This document shows, piece after piece, positions 22,870-33,699 of a stretch of 64,000 bases of DNA (its first letter is position 1; each line of letters begins with the position of its first letter). The notes under the pieces were generated by a model that worked only from the letters and a program-made list of their open reading frames with translations, made no database searches and was not told the origin of the DNA. Source of the DNA: Mugil cephalus (Eukaryota > Chordata > Actinopteri > Mugiliformes > Mugilidae); the NCBI RefSeq assembly GCF_022458985.1, contig NC_061785.1, positions 856,130 to 920,129 on the forward strand, given 5' to 3'. The position numbers were made by a program, and so were the translations under genes.

Positions 22870-23950
22870 TAGAGACGTTTGTCCTGCAGAGGGCAGTAAT
22901 CAGACCAGTAGATCAAACCCAAAAGGTGAATTAGTAGAAGAAGAAGAATGTGCAGCTGCACACCCATTGGACACTTACCATAGCCTGTATAACTAGTGGA
23001 CAACATGACAGGTCCTCTACAGTGAAGCTGAAGTATGTAGAGCTCCCCCTGGTGGCTGGAGGCTGCAGGACAGGTCATAATGATAGTGAATGGGACCAAG
23101 CGCAACAACACAACACCTTGTTAATATTAATGCACATTATTAATCCTGCCTATAGGAATATAATATATATATTCACCTCTGTCTCTATTTTTATACAGTA
23201 GTTTCTATGTGATGTTTTTTTGCCTATACTATTTTATTTTTACTATATTTTAACATATATTTTTTGTATTTTTACTTATTTTTACGTTATTTTCATTATA
23301 CAAGATTTTTAATTATATTCTGTTTTTATTTTATTAGAGTTTTACATATATTTTATTTTATTAAATGTTTATTTTTTTTATTTTTACTTGTGGATCTCAG
23401 TATTGTTTTTATGTACAACTAAGCTACTGCGACTAAACAACTTTCCTTGTGGGTGAATAAAATCTATGTTAATATGACACTGATGTACGTTCATGTCGAC
23501 TCTCAGGAAAAAAAATCTGTTGAGGTTTTGAGACACTTTTATGCAGAAATGTGAATATTTCTAATAGAGAATAGTAAGATATATGTTTGACTTATCATGT
23601 GATCAGCCTCCATCAACAGAACAAATGTTTCTGTGTAAACTGAGCAACAGGATTTAATTAGTTTGTTTTGTAAAGTGTTTAGAGCTTGTTTTCATTTGAC
23701 TGAATATTTTTCAAAGCTAAGCGGTTGGTGGTTCGTGCAGGATCCTCCACAGAATGACAAACAGCGTTTATGGAAGATGTTGTCGTGCTGATACACGGAC
23801 ACGTTCCTCATTTCTTATGAATCTACAGGATTTGGTTGGTGTGTAAAGGCATAAACATCTTTTTCTTTGTTCTGATTCTGTTTCCTTTGTGTTTCCTCGA
23901 GTGGGAGAGAGCTGCCCTTTAATGAGGCTGGTGAGATGCAGATGTGCAGA
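22870..23950. other. Noncoding, very AT-rich in part
   Basis: 23,150-23,400 is T/A-dominated. It ends with 'caactttccttgtgggtgaataaaat', resembling a LINE/SINE 3' tail. No gene seen. Confidence 0.5.
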
Positions 23951-23958
23951 GAGCTGTT

Positions 23959-23982
23959 AACCATGAATCAGGTTTCATGGTT
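23959..23982. other. Short perfect inverted repeat
   Basis: AACCATGAA and TTCATGGTT flank a six-base loop in a locally GC-balanced stretch (23.9-24.1 kb). This could be a hairpin or a dimeric factor site; function unknown. Confidence 0.5.
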
Positions 23983-24529
23983 AATGTTTACAGGTCAAAC
24001 GAGCTCTTCAACCTTTCACAAACGGACACTTGTGACAGGCTGAATGCGCCCGTGTGGAGCCGTTTCTGTCAGCTCCTCGTTTAACGCCGTCGTCTGAACA
24101 TTATTCATGAAGCCGAGCAGCGAGTGGCATTTTTCTCTCCCAAAGTGCTGCTTGAAGAAAACAGATCAATTCTTCCTCACATGCAACTGCTGCTTTCATC
24201 TTTTATTCCCGTTTCTAACCATTCAACCAGACACACAGCTCGTCTTGCTGGATCCTATTGTGGTTCATTCAAACACACAGACGGCCAAAACACAACATCA
24301 CAACATCCAGCACAACAACAGATCTGATGCTTCGAGAGTTGGAGACTGATACAACATCTCAGACCGGGAGAAAATGTCTGTAATATTTATCTGATAAAAC
24401 TCTACGGAGTAGGGAACTAATCAACGTATCTAAAGGATAATTATGATTTTAACTCTTTAACTCTTCCATTTATGGACTGAACACCTGAGAGCAAATTACT
24501 CTTCAAACCACCAGGGGGCAGTAGTCTGG

Positions 24530-24895
24530 ATTCAAACGAGTTAATAGGTTAATTAGCTGGGAGGCTAGGAAGAGCTACAGTTAGCTGGGAGGCTAGGAAA
24601 CTAGGGTTAGGCTAGGAAGCTAAGGAAAACTACTATTACCTTAGAGGCTAGTAGGCTAGAAAGATCTACTATTTGCTAGGAGGCTAAGTTAGCTAGAGGC
24701 AGGTACCACTGTTGATTGATTTTTCACAAGGTCCTGCTCTGATTCATCCCAGCTAGGAGTAGCTCTTCCTAGCCTCCCAGCTAACAGTAACTCTTCCTAG
24801 CCTCCCAGCTAACAGTAGCTCTTCCTAGCCTCCCAGCTAACAGTAGCTCTTCCTAGCCTCCCAGCTAACAGTAGCTCTTATTAGCCTCCTGGCTC
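24530..24895. repeat. Inverted-repeat minisatellite (potential long hairpin)
   Basis: The right part (24,755-24,895) has four to five near-perfect 27-bp units of the type 'agctcttcctagcctcccag' + 'ctaacagt'. The left part (24,545-24,690) has the reverse complement, 'gctgggaggctaggaagagc'. The arms are separated by about 70 bp. A decayed single unit recurs at about 27,990-28,030, and a relative of the central spacer ('gattttcattctttattttt') at about 25,655. Confidence 0.85.
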
Positions 24896-24899
24896 AATT

Positions 24900-25860
24900 A
24901 CTCTGTGTTGATGAAGATGTTTAGATTTGAGTGTGAGGTTAGTTTTTGGATATTCTACCGTTAAGATATTTAGATATGTCAGTGTCTTTTAGAACCTGTG
25001 AAGTTAAGTCTTTATGAAATAAATAATAAATATATAATAATAAAACCTTCATACGATTCAGGTTTTACCTCCTGGTACTGATTCACATTAACATGAACCT
25101 CACGCCAACTCTGCCTTAAAGTTATTCTGGTTTTCTGGTTTTGGCGTTACCATGGTTACTGTTAGCAGCATCCTCTCGTCTGTCCTCGGCCTCTGTCAGG
25201 TATCGCCGAGCCAAGGCTGACTTCTAACACACAGTCTGAGCGAGAACATGGCGCATGGGAAACTTTTTATTCCTCCTGCTCTTTTTCAAATTTAACCCTT
25301 TATAGGACACTTACTGAAATACTTTCAAACTTAGAGTGTGTTTATAGGACGTCAGAGGACTGTTATCTTATAGTAAACTAATATAAACATGTATTTGTCC
25401 CATTAGAACACCAGAGCTGATTCAGACACTTGTCAACATCATCGCATTAGAAACATTAGGACACTTGTTCTTCTTCATGGTTCCTAATAAACCAGGTCAG
25501 AGGGGGACCTTGTAGACCACATTAGACCCTGATTAGACCTGAGGATGTTTCCTGGATCTTCTCTGATTGGCTCAATGAAAACCACATGACAATAAACCTC
25601 ACTGAGAGGAATGGGATGTGATGAAGTTGCCTATTAGCTGAGAGGCTAAGCACTGATTTTCATTCTTTATTTTTCATGAGGTCCAGATTTGATTCATTTA
25701 CAGATATTTCGGTTTTTAAAGCAACTCTACTTTGTCATGAACGAGATTTTCACCAAAGTAGTGTGAAATGTTTCAAGTTAAACAAAACTGGGAAACGTGC
25801 TCATGTAACAGAATCAAGGCGCTGAGTCTTAAACTCAGAGTCTCCCTCCCTCCTTCTATC
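24900..25860. other. Noncoding, no gene seen
   Basis: No open frame or repeat worth calling beyond the fragment related to the 24.5 kb element. Confidence 0.5.
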
Positions 25861-25866
25861 AGATGT

Positions 25867-25925
25867 GTCAGGGTGGCCGAGCGGTCCAAGGCGCTGGAGG
25901 TGTGGGTTCGAATCCCACTTCTGAC
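25867..25925 (+). pseudogene. tRNA-Leu-like relic lacking the anticodon arm
   Basis: The 5' part 'gtcagggtggccgagcgg' carries the acceptor strand, D arm and an intact A box. The 3' part 'ggtgtgggttcgaatcccac' plus 'ttctgac' carries the T arm and an intact B box. The ends (GTCAG…CTGAC) pair as a tRNA-Leu acceptor stem. The anticodon arm and most of the variable arm are absent: only about 59 nt remain of the roughly 83 expected, so it cannot decode. Both pol III promoter boxes survive, so it might still be transcribed. No T-run terminator follows closely. Confidence 0.85.
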
Positions 25926-25929
25926 GTTG

Positions 25930-28900
25930 GTTTCAGGTTCAGATGAAGCTTGGTTTCCCTCCCCCCATGTCCATGACTGAGGTTCCTTCATCCTTCCTTT
26001 CTTCTCTAAAATAACTAACGTCATGAATAAAGATCTCATCATGTCAGAGTTTTTCCATCTGGATCCTGAATCTGGATCATGTCTCCAAGTCTCCAACCAT
26101 GTGGTCCTGGTTCTGGTCCAGTGGTAGGTAAAGATCCATCAGAGACAGCAGCTGATACATTATTCTACTGACCACATGGTGGGGCTGCTGCTCATTTACG
26201 CACAGACTGAGGCCAGATCTCCAGTGCTGGCTGGGGACACGCTTTGAGACACATTTTAATGAATTAAGAGCAGGTAGATGGACCAGGTGAGACCAGGTGA
26301 GACCAGGTGTTGGAGGATCTCAGAATGACTTGTTCAAAGTTTGTCCTCATCAGGACGTTCGTCTCATCTGGTTTGTACAGAGTTGACTGTATTTATGATC
26401 TACATCTCTCCAGTTCTCTGCTCATTTCTCTTCTGTTGTTCCTGGTTTGCGTCGCTCAGCCACTTGTAGGACTGACGGAGGTTTACTGGGGGGTCCTGAG
26501 GGGACAATCTGAGCCCCGGTGAGTCCTGAGTTCCTCCTGAAACACGTGGCTGTGAACACGTCATGTTATTTCCCAGCCTGATGTACTCCTCATTCCACAT
26601 CGAGTCTCAGCAGATCCAGAAACGTTAAATTAAATTCAGACTAAATACGGAGCTGGAAGGAGGATGAGGTCTCCTTCCATCCTCCAACACCTCCGAACTG
26701 AACCTAAATGATCTGAACCATGACGTTCACTAGAAACCAAGACAAAGTTCTGACGTCTTCCACTGTTTTCTGATTATTGTTCATCTAAAGAGGATGTTTG
26801 ATTCTGCTCTGACGCTTTAGCAGCACATGGAGTGGATTTAAGAGACTTTAAGAACTGAACCTGGAAGCTTCCATCCTCAGAGGAAGAGAGAGAAACATCT
26901 CTGATAAGAAGGAAATAAAATTTGTGTGACTGAACTCTGAAATCAGATTTATCTCTTTACACAGAGATCTACTTAAACACAGCATCTCCTCAGCGTCTTC
27001 GTCCAGAGTTAATGATGAATAATGACGGTAACATGATCTCAACATGTTTCTGTTCTGATTTTAAAGCTGAAAATAGTCCTGAAGAACGTTTTTTTTTTTT
27101 TTTTTTAGCAAAACAGAGTCAATTAAAAGTTAGTTTAATTAGTTTTAGCGGTTCCTGGTTGCTCAGGAGTCACGGAGGACGTCTTTTATTTATTATTTCC
27201 ACATTATCAAATGTTATTATTCGCTCTAGAGTCTCAGAGACTCTAATAGATGTGTGTTATATCAGCAAAGCCTCAAATTAACAGTAAAAAGATGAAAATG
27301 GACCAAACATGACAGACAGAGGAGATGTATTCATGTTTCTAAATGTTGTAAATGTTCCTGGACTAATGGGATCAGAGACCATGATATTTAAAAAACCTTA
27401 AATCTGCTTTTCATGCCTTAATAAATACACCGCTGGCTTTTAGGGCTCTGTCTGATGATACTGGAAAAACCTGGATCATCAGCAACTTGATTCAAAAGTA
27501 AATGAAAAGCTTCAACAACAGGACGACGTCTGTGTTCTGGTCTCATCTTAAACTGAAGCTTTCTAACAGAGGTTTTATATATTTCACAATAATAACAGAA
27601 TAAATAACATCAGTAAACAGATTAATCAGTGATGGATCACTGGCTCGCCTCAAAACTAAAGTTCAGCAGAAACTTTGGGGAATTTATTTGATAAATTGAA
27701 CCTCCTCTATAATTAAATATGACACAGATCTGGAAACGCAAAACATAGTATTAAAGATTTTAGTTTTTGGTCAAGAAATGAACGAACACTATCATTCATC
27801 CGATCAGATGAGGAGAAATGTTCTGTGTGAACAACAGGTGGAGCTAATTCTCCAGTCAGAGCCTTTAAACCACCACAGAAGAAGAGGATGTTGCAGGTTG
27901 ACGTCACTGAAACACTGAAGAAGAAGAAAAGTAGAAATCATGATGATCTTTTAACACCTGGTGATGGATCATCCTGTTATCCCACTGTTAGCTTAGAGGC
28001 TAGGAAGAGCTAATGTTAGCTTTGGGGCTAGTTAGAGCCGCTCTTCACTTTATTGTGTATCATCAGGATGTTGTGTAGGTATTTGTGGTCCTGAGGCCTG
28101 TATCAGGAAGTGAACTTACTAAGGTTCCTCCAACTTATCCAGCTGAACTTATCCACAACAACTATGATCTGGATGAGCGTAGCTCCATAAGGATGAATCC
28201 AGAAACACAGAGTTAACCCTGAAGTTACCTCCATAAGTCTGTGATCCTGCTTCGTGATACGGACCTCAGGTTGATCATCCAGTCAGAGGAGAGTCTGTCT
28301 AGTTAAGAGTTCAGGACTCACCAGGAAAACAGGTGAGTGTCCGTCATCCTGATGCACGGAGGCCTGAAGAAACTCATCTTTCTGTCCCATTCTGCAGCTC
28401 CTGCTCAAATACAACCTGACGACGTGGGAATGGAATCTGTCTGCGACCAAAACAAAGATGGCTGCAATAAAAATCAGCGGCTCTTAAATCAGCCGCTCCG
28501 TTTTACAGCCACCTCGACGTTTATGGGCGCGCTGATGGAAAGACAGACGCCACAGATTTCCTCCTGATTGGCTGCAGCTGCCACACACATCACTTCACTT
28601 CACTTCACCGTCTGAGGCCGTTAACGGAAATACTCAGAGCACAAAAATAATAAGATGGAGATTAGAAGACAGAAGGCTGAACATGAACGAGTCCGGAAAG
28701 AGCAGGTTGATTCATGCACACTCAGAGGAAGGTCTGGTTCGTACTTAAGGACGTGACCACACAATTAAAACACAGGCACAGTCATCAGAGTCTGATGTGA
28801 GGAGAGATTCCAGGACATTTCTTTCTAACTCTGATCTTACTGAGGAGCTGTGGTTGAGCCGTTGCTACGTATGAAGCAAGATACACAAAGAATAAATGAA

Positions 28901-30093
28901 AAGTCTGGATTTATTCATGAAACAGGTGTAAATGTTGTTTCATGTGTCAGCTGCTAACGAGCTTTAGAGACATTTATTTATTTAATGAAACCTACAGAGC
29001 TCATTAAAAACACGTTCAGTCAGCTCCACCGTGATGATGATGACCATTTTTATTTTAATTATGATAATAATAATTCCTCTGGGTAAAAACAGCTGATGAT
29101 GTTCAGGGTTTAAGGAAAGGTTAATGTAGCTCCATCACCTCCACAGGGACTACATTACCCAGAAGTCCTTGCTCGTACATGCAGGAGACGACCAGGAAGG
29201 AAAAAAACAGAAAAGATTCTGGAACTATGATTTTAGTCGGTGTTTAGTCCCAGATGAAGATGATTTTTCATTTATTTTAAGATCAGATCAGGTCAAGTCT
29301 GATTTACTTATTTATTGAACCTCGTCCCTGTTAAGTCTAAATGTTTTGAAAGTGGTTGGTTAGCAGAACAACCAATAAGAACACAACTAAAAGTTTTACT
29401 TAAAATCTTAGTACAAAATAAAAATTATAATAAATAAACCTAAACATCATCTTCTTCTGTTTTAATGGTGATTGGCCGGTACAATAATAATAATAATAAT
29501 AATAAATGTTAATAAAAATATAAAAATAAAAAATAATAAATAAATAAGAAGAAGAACTTTGTATTTGTTGAAGAATGACAAGAAACAAGAGGAGCTTTTG
29601 ATGAAGGTTATTTTTTATTGGAGCAGCATCAGAGACATTTCAGCCAATGACAGAAGAGAACCACACACACTGACCAATGAGCTGCAGCGATCCGAGGATT
29701 TAAAGAAACGTCCTGAACACATTCGTGCTGCGTTCAGGTCACTAAGCGTGAACTCCTTTAAAACTAAAAAGGCAAAAGTTTGATTCAATTTTTCTCCGAT
29801 TTAAGTTTTTTAGGCGACTTTAAAACAAACAGAAGAAGAATTTCTCGACGTCTTTTGAACCGTTTAAATAATAAATAATGGACATAAATAACGGACAATG
29901 TGTTTTCCACTTTTCTCCGTGTGACTTGAACGCAGCAACAAAATTAAAGATAAATAAAAGTAAATAAAATCAGTTTTATTATTTAAAGTGCATTTTTAGC
30001 TTCTTTAACATCGACATGTTTAATCCATTACAGTTCATAAATAACGACTTCTCTGGTTATTGCACAACAAAATAAAAGCAGAGCAGACAGTGG
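25930..30093. other. Noncoding, no gene seen
   Basis: There is a T-run at 27,091-27,107 and an (AAT)n run at about 29,484-29,502. The block at 28,410-28,620 is compositionally distinct and may be conserved noncoding DNA. Several open frames of 60-90 codons have no homology or splice support. Confidence 0.45.
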
Positions 30094-30954
30094 AGCGACT
30101 ACACGGCTCAATTAAATATATATCACCCTCCATCCTCACCCATCACACCCTAAAGTTAAATCACGTTCCTTCACTAAAAGTCCTGTTTTTATTTCTTTAA
30201 TTTGTGAATTTTAAGTGTTTTTATCTTTTTAAAGTTCATTTTATTGACGGTGATTAGAGTAATAAGCAGAAAGAAGAGCTGAGAGAGGATCAGCTGGACA
30301 CAACAACAACTTTTAAAATAAGAAGAAAACAGAAATGACCGTAGAGGAGAGTGACCGGTGTCGTGTTCATATCTGATAAAGTTCCTCACTTTACTTTTAT
30401 GTGTTTTAGAGGCTGAGATTAGAGCTGAACTCTGGAATCTTCCATCGTAGGGAAGAACAGAAACGTTCTCTGAACATGTTTGTGATTTAAATTAAATAAG
30501 AGAAATATAATTAAATAGAGAGAAAAATGAGTTCATTTTAGTCAACACCGACTGAAACTTGTAGATTTTTAACACGACACCGGATTCTGATAATTAAAAA
30601 ATGATTCTGATGAACCCGAGGCTAAACCTGGATTTAATTTAATTAAACCAGAGCTGGATCTAATCTGTTGAGAACGTGTTTTAGTCTTTACTGGAGTGGA
30701 TTTAATATGAACTTAATTTAATTAAAACTAAATAAATAAATATGAGTCCTCTTCATTTAGACGTGAAGATAAATGTGACGTTTGTTTGCTCTTAGTTTTA
30801 CTTTGAAATAGGTTTTAACTCGTATAATTATATAATATTCCAATGAATAAACTGTCAGCTGTGACTCTTAATTAATTTTTGTTATGAAACTCAAACTCAC
30901 GTCCAAACTACTGAAAAAACTACTGTTGTCTTTATATTTTTGTTGCTGTTGTCG

Positions 30955-31130
30955 TCCAGGGACCCGGCCTCAGGGACCCCAGCCTCAGGGACCCCGGCCT
31001 CAGGGACCCCGGCCTCAGGGACCCCGGCCTCAGGGACCTGGTCTGAGGGACCTGGTCTGAGGGACCCGGCCTCAGGGACCCGGTTGAGGACCTGGTTTGG
31101 GGACTGGTCTGAGGGACCCGGCCTCAGTGC
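30955..31130. repeat. Minisatellite 'gggaccccggcctca', copy A
   Basis: About 11 imperfect units of 13-15 bp alternate 'gggaccccggcctca' and 'gggacctggtctga'. Unit order differs from copy B at 41,495-41,670. Confidence 0.9.
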
Positions 31131-31437
31131 GGTGATTGTCAGCGAGTCTGTGGACAGGAAACGTTTTGCATATATAAATCAGGGCAGCGTGAGTCATCTC
31201 GGAGTTAAACCTACGACTGTGTTGCATATTTTCTTGCATACTGTGACGTTAAAGCGAGCGGCGCTGATATTTTACTGTTTGATTCACCGGTGGAGGGAAA
31301 ATGTCAGAGTGTTCCTTTGACTAAATGTTAGGGCGGCGGTGGAGACGTGATCCGGCTGCACAAGTCAGAATAAAACTCAGAGAAGCTGAATGTTGACGCA
31401 GGAACGACGAAGTAGAAGTTTAACGAGCTCAGTATGC

Positions 31438-31515
31438 TTCAAACCGGCTTCAAACCGGCTTCAAACTGGCTTCAAACCAGCTTCAAACCGGCTTCAAACC
31501 GGCTTCAAACCTACC
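31438..31515. repeat. Minisatellite 'gcttcaaaccg', copy A (about 7 units)
   Basis: 11-bp units of 'gcttcaaaccg' with ccgg/ccag variants. Copy B has about 12 units (41,979-42,108). Confidence 0.92.
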
Positions 31516-32516
31516 GGATCACAGTCATTCACATCATTTAAATTCAATTAAAAATAATCAAGTTGATCAGAAATAAAATTCCTCCAAAGGCTCCAGATTT
31601 ATCTCTAGATCATGACTGAACCTGATTCCACAGATTAATAAATTATTTGATCATCCTGGTCTTAATTAATTAAAATGTGTCTCCATTAATTCATCCTCAG
31701 CCAGAACTTAAGATCTGGTCTCAGTCTGAGTGTAAATCAGCAGCAGCGCCACCATGTGGTCAGTAGAATATTGTAGCAGCTGCTGCCTCTAATGAGGTCT
31801 TTATTTATTTCATTTTTCATATCAGTCTTTATGTGTTGTTGTGAAATGTTTCTGGACAGTAAAGTTAAAGTAAAAGTTGTTTTTACGTGAGTGGCGCCCC
31901 CTTGTGGTTTTCATGACATATTCAGAAACATTAAGTTAATACATTAGAGTTTTGATTTTATATCTGAGGACAAAGTTACTCTTTTCATTGTGTCATTATG
32001 TTTATCGCTAATTAGCTTGTTAGCTTCTAGATGACCGGTGTCAAACATATGGAGCGTGGGCCAAAAACCATTTGAAGGCAGTGTTGGTTTCTTTAAACTG
32101 GAGGTGACTGATTTTATTTGAAGCATACTGAGACTTGTCTACATTAAAAAACGTCAGAACAATGAATGAATAAATAAAATAAATGATTGTCTTCCTCCTT
32201 CAGGCGTGTGCTCAGCTCACACCGGAGGAAGTTTTCTCACAGTGAACAGCAGTGATATGGAAAACGATTCCAGACGTGTCTGAAATCAAACCGGTTGGTC
32301 TGGTTTCATGAGAACCAAAGTGGAAGGAACGAGTGAACGCAGTGAGAAGTTGGTTTTCTGACCTTCAGTGTTTCAGAATGAATGAATGATGTCGGAGGTC
32401 GAGGTTGGATTCAAGTCGCTTCAGGTGTTTGATGACTCCTCCTCCTGAGGAAGACTCACGGGAAGGATGAAGGGCGGAGGGGAATCGGTTCCTAACACAC
32501 AGCGAGTGAAGATCAG

Positions 32517-32522
32517 TTTATT
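32517..32522 (-). promoter_or_regulatory. Candidate polyadenylation signal of ccser2
   Basis: AATAAA on the minus strand about 145 nt after the predicted stop; another lies about 12 nt further on. Repeated in copy B. Confidence 0.35.
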
Positions 32523-32667
32523 TTAGTCGTCATTTTATTTCCTCATTAACATCTGAGCCCACAAACGTTCTGAACCTTTATAACTAAACTCTGCTCTAAA
32601 TATTAACGTTAAATAAGTTAAACATCGAGTTTCCGATCACGTCGCTGTGCGTTAGGAAGGAGGAGCT

Positions 32668-32960
32668 TCAATGGATCTTTGGCTTGGGGAGGCGGGAGGA
32701 GGAAGAGGAGGAGGCCATCGTTCTGATCTTAACCCCAGACTTTGGAGAGGCGGAGCCAGGGGCGGAGGAAGTGTGCGACAGGAAGAGGTGGAGCTTAGAG
32801 GGCTGGGGGGGCAGCAGGGATCTAGAGGAGGGACCTCTTCTTTCTAATCGCTCCTCCATCTTTGTCCGTCGTTTCCCATCATCCTCTCCTCTGTGGGCCG
32901 TGCAGTCAGCGGAGGCGGGGCTAATGCTGGCTGGAGGCGGAGCTTGTGTGAGCGCTGGGA
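32668..32960 (-). CDS. ccser2: CCSER2, predicted last coding exon (copy A)
   Basis: A GC-rich open frame in AT-rich surroundings, conserved in both copies. It reads A-L-T-Q-A-P-P-P-A-S-I-S-P-A-S, then R-T-K-M-E-E-R-L-E-R-R-G-P-S-S-R-S-L-L, ending S-S-S-R-L-P-K-P-K-I-H and a stop. The last eight residues look like a conserved C-terminus; S-R-L-P followed by basic residues is an SxLP-type EB1-binding motif like the one at the N-terminus. The frame is open up to a stronger-looking 'tttacag' acceptor at 33,010, but only an exon starting at 32,960 (after 'ctgacag') is in phase with the 38.5 kb exon. So either that acceptor is used, an exon is missing between them, or isoforms differ. Confidence 0.65.
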
Positions 32961-33048
32961 CTGTCAGTGATTCCTGGACTTCCTGATTGGAGGAGTGAAG
33001 TATCTGTGACTGTAAAAAAAAGAGAGAAAAGGATGGTGTTTAAAAACT

Positions 33049-33696
33049 AGAGCTGTCAAATGATAACAATATTTACTCAGATTAATCTCAGGGTTGATGT
33101 GGATTGATTCAGATTAATCGCAATTAAATCAATCTCATCTCATTCTTAATTTTGTTTCATTGAGCAAACAGACTCCAGGAAAAAGAGAATATATCTGCAC
33201 TTAACGTGCTCATTAAACACAACTCAACACCTTTTAGTGTCTTTCTTTGTCCACAGTGACAACGTGTCCCTGTTGCTACGGAGACAACTAACTTGTTGAC
33301 ATTGTCCAACCAGAGGAGAGCTGACGCTTCTTATTGAGAACAGTCTCTCCCAGTGAACAGTGGCTGCAGGAGTGGACACATATTAGCAGCAGCATTGGCA
33401 GCTTGTCTTTGTCTTGGTTTGTCTTGGTTTGTCTCCAGCTGTTAGCCGCGTTAGCCCAAGTGCTAGCAGAATCCCCGCTAACGTATGCTTGGCTTGGTTC
33501 ATGTGCTGTTTGAGGCTGGAAGTGCTTCGATGCTTCAGTGAAAACAGAACTTATTTTGGTAACGTTACCTCTATTTGGACAAACTGAGCACGTTCACAGT
33601 CGTTCTGCTGCAGACGCTTCACTGGGTTCAGATTATTAATCACATTAATCATGATGATGGATTAATCTATGTTAACGAGTTAATTTTAACAGCTCT
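33049..33696. mobile_element. Non-autonomous DNA transposon, full length (copy A)
   Basis: The left end is 'agagctgtcaaatgataac'; the right end, reverse complemented, is 'agagctgttaaaattaact'. Both ends are rich in 'gattaatc' motifs. It is 648 bp with no transposase. Its left end is only about 40 bp from the 'tttacag' acceptor at 33,010 in ccser2. A truncated copy exists at 20.97 kb. Probably hAT-like by its end sequence, but no clear target duplication was found. Confidence 0.8.
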
Positions 33697-33699
33697 ATA

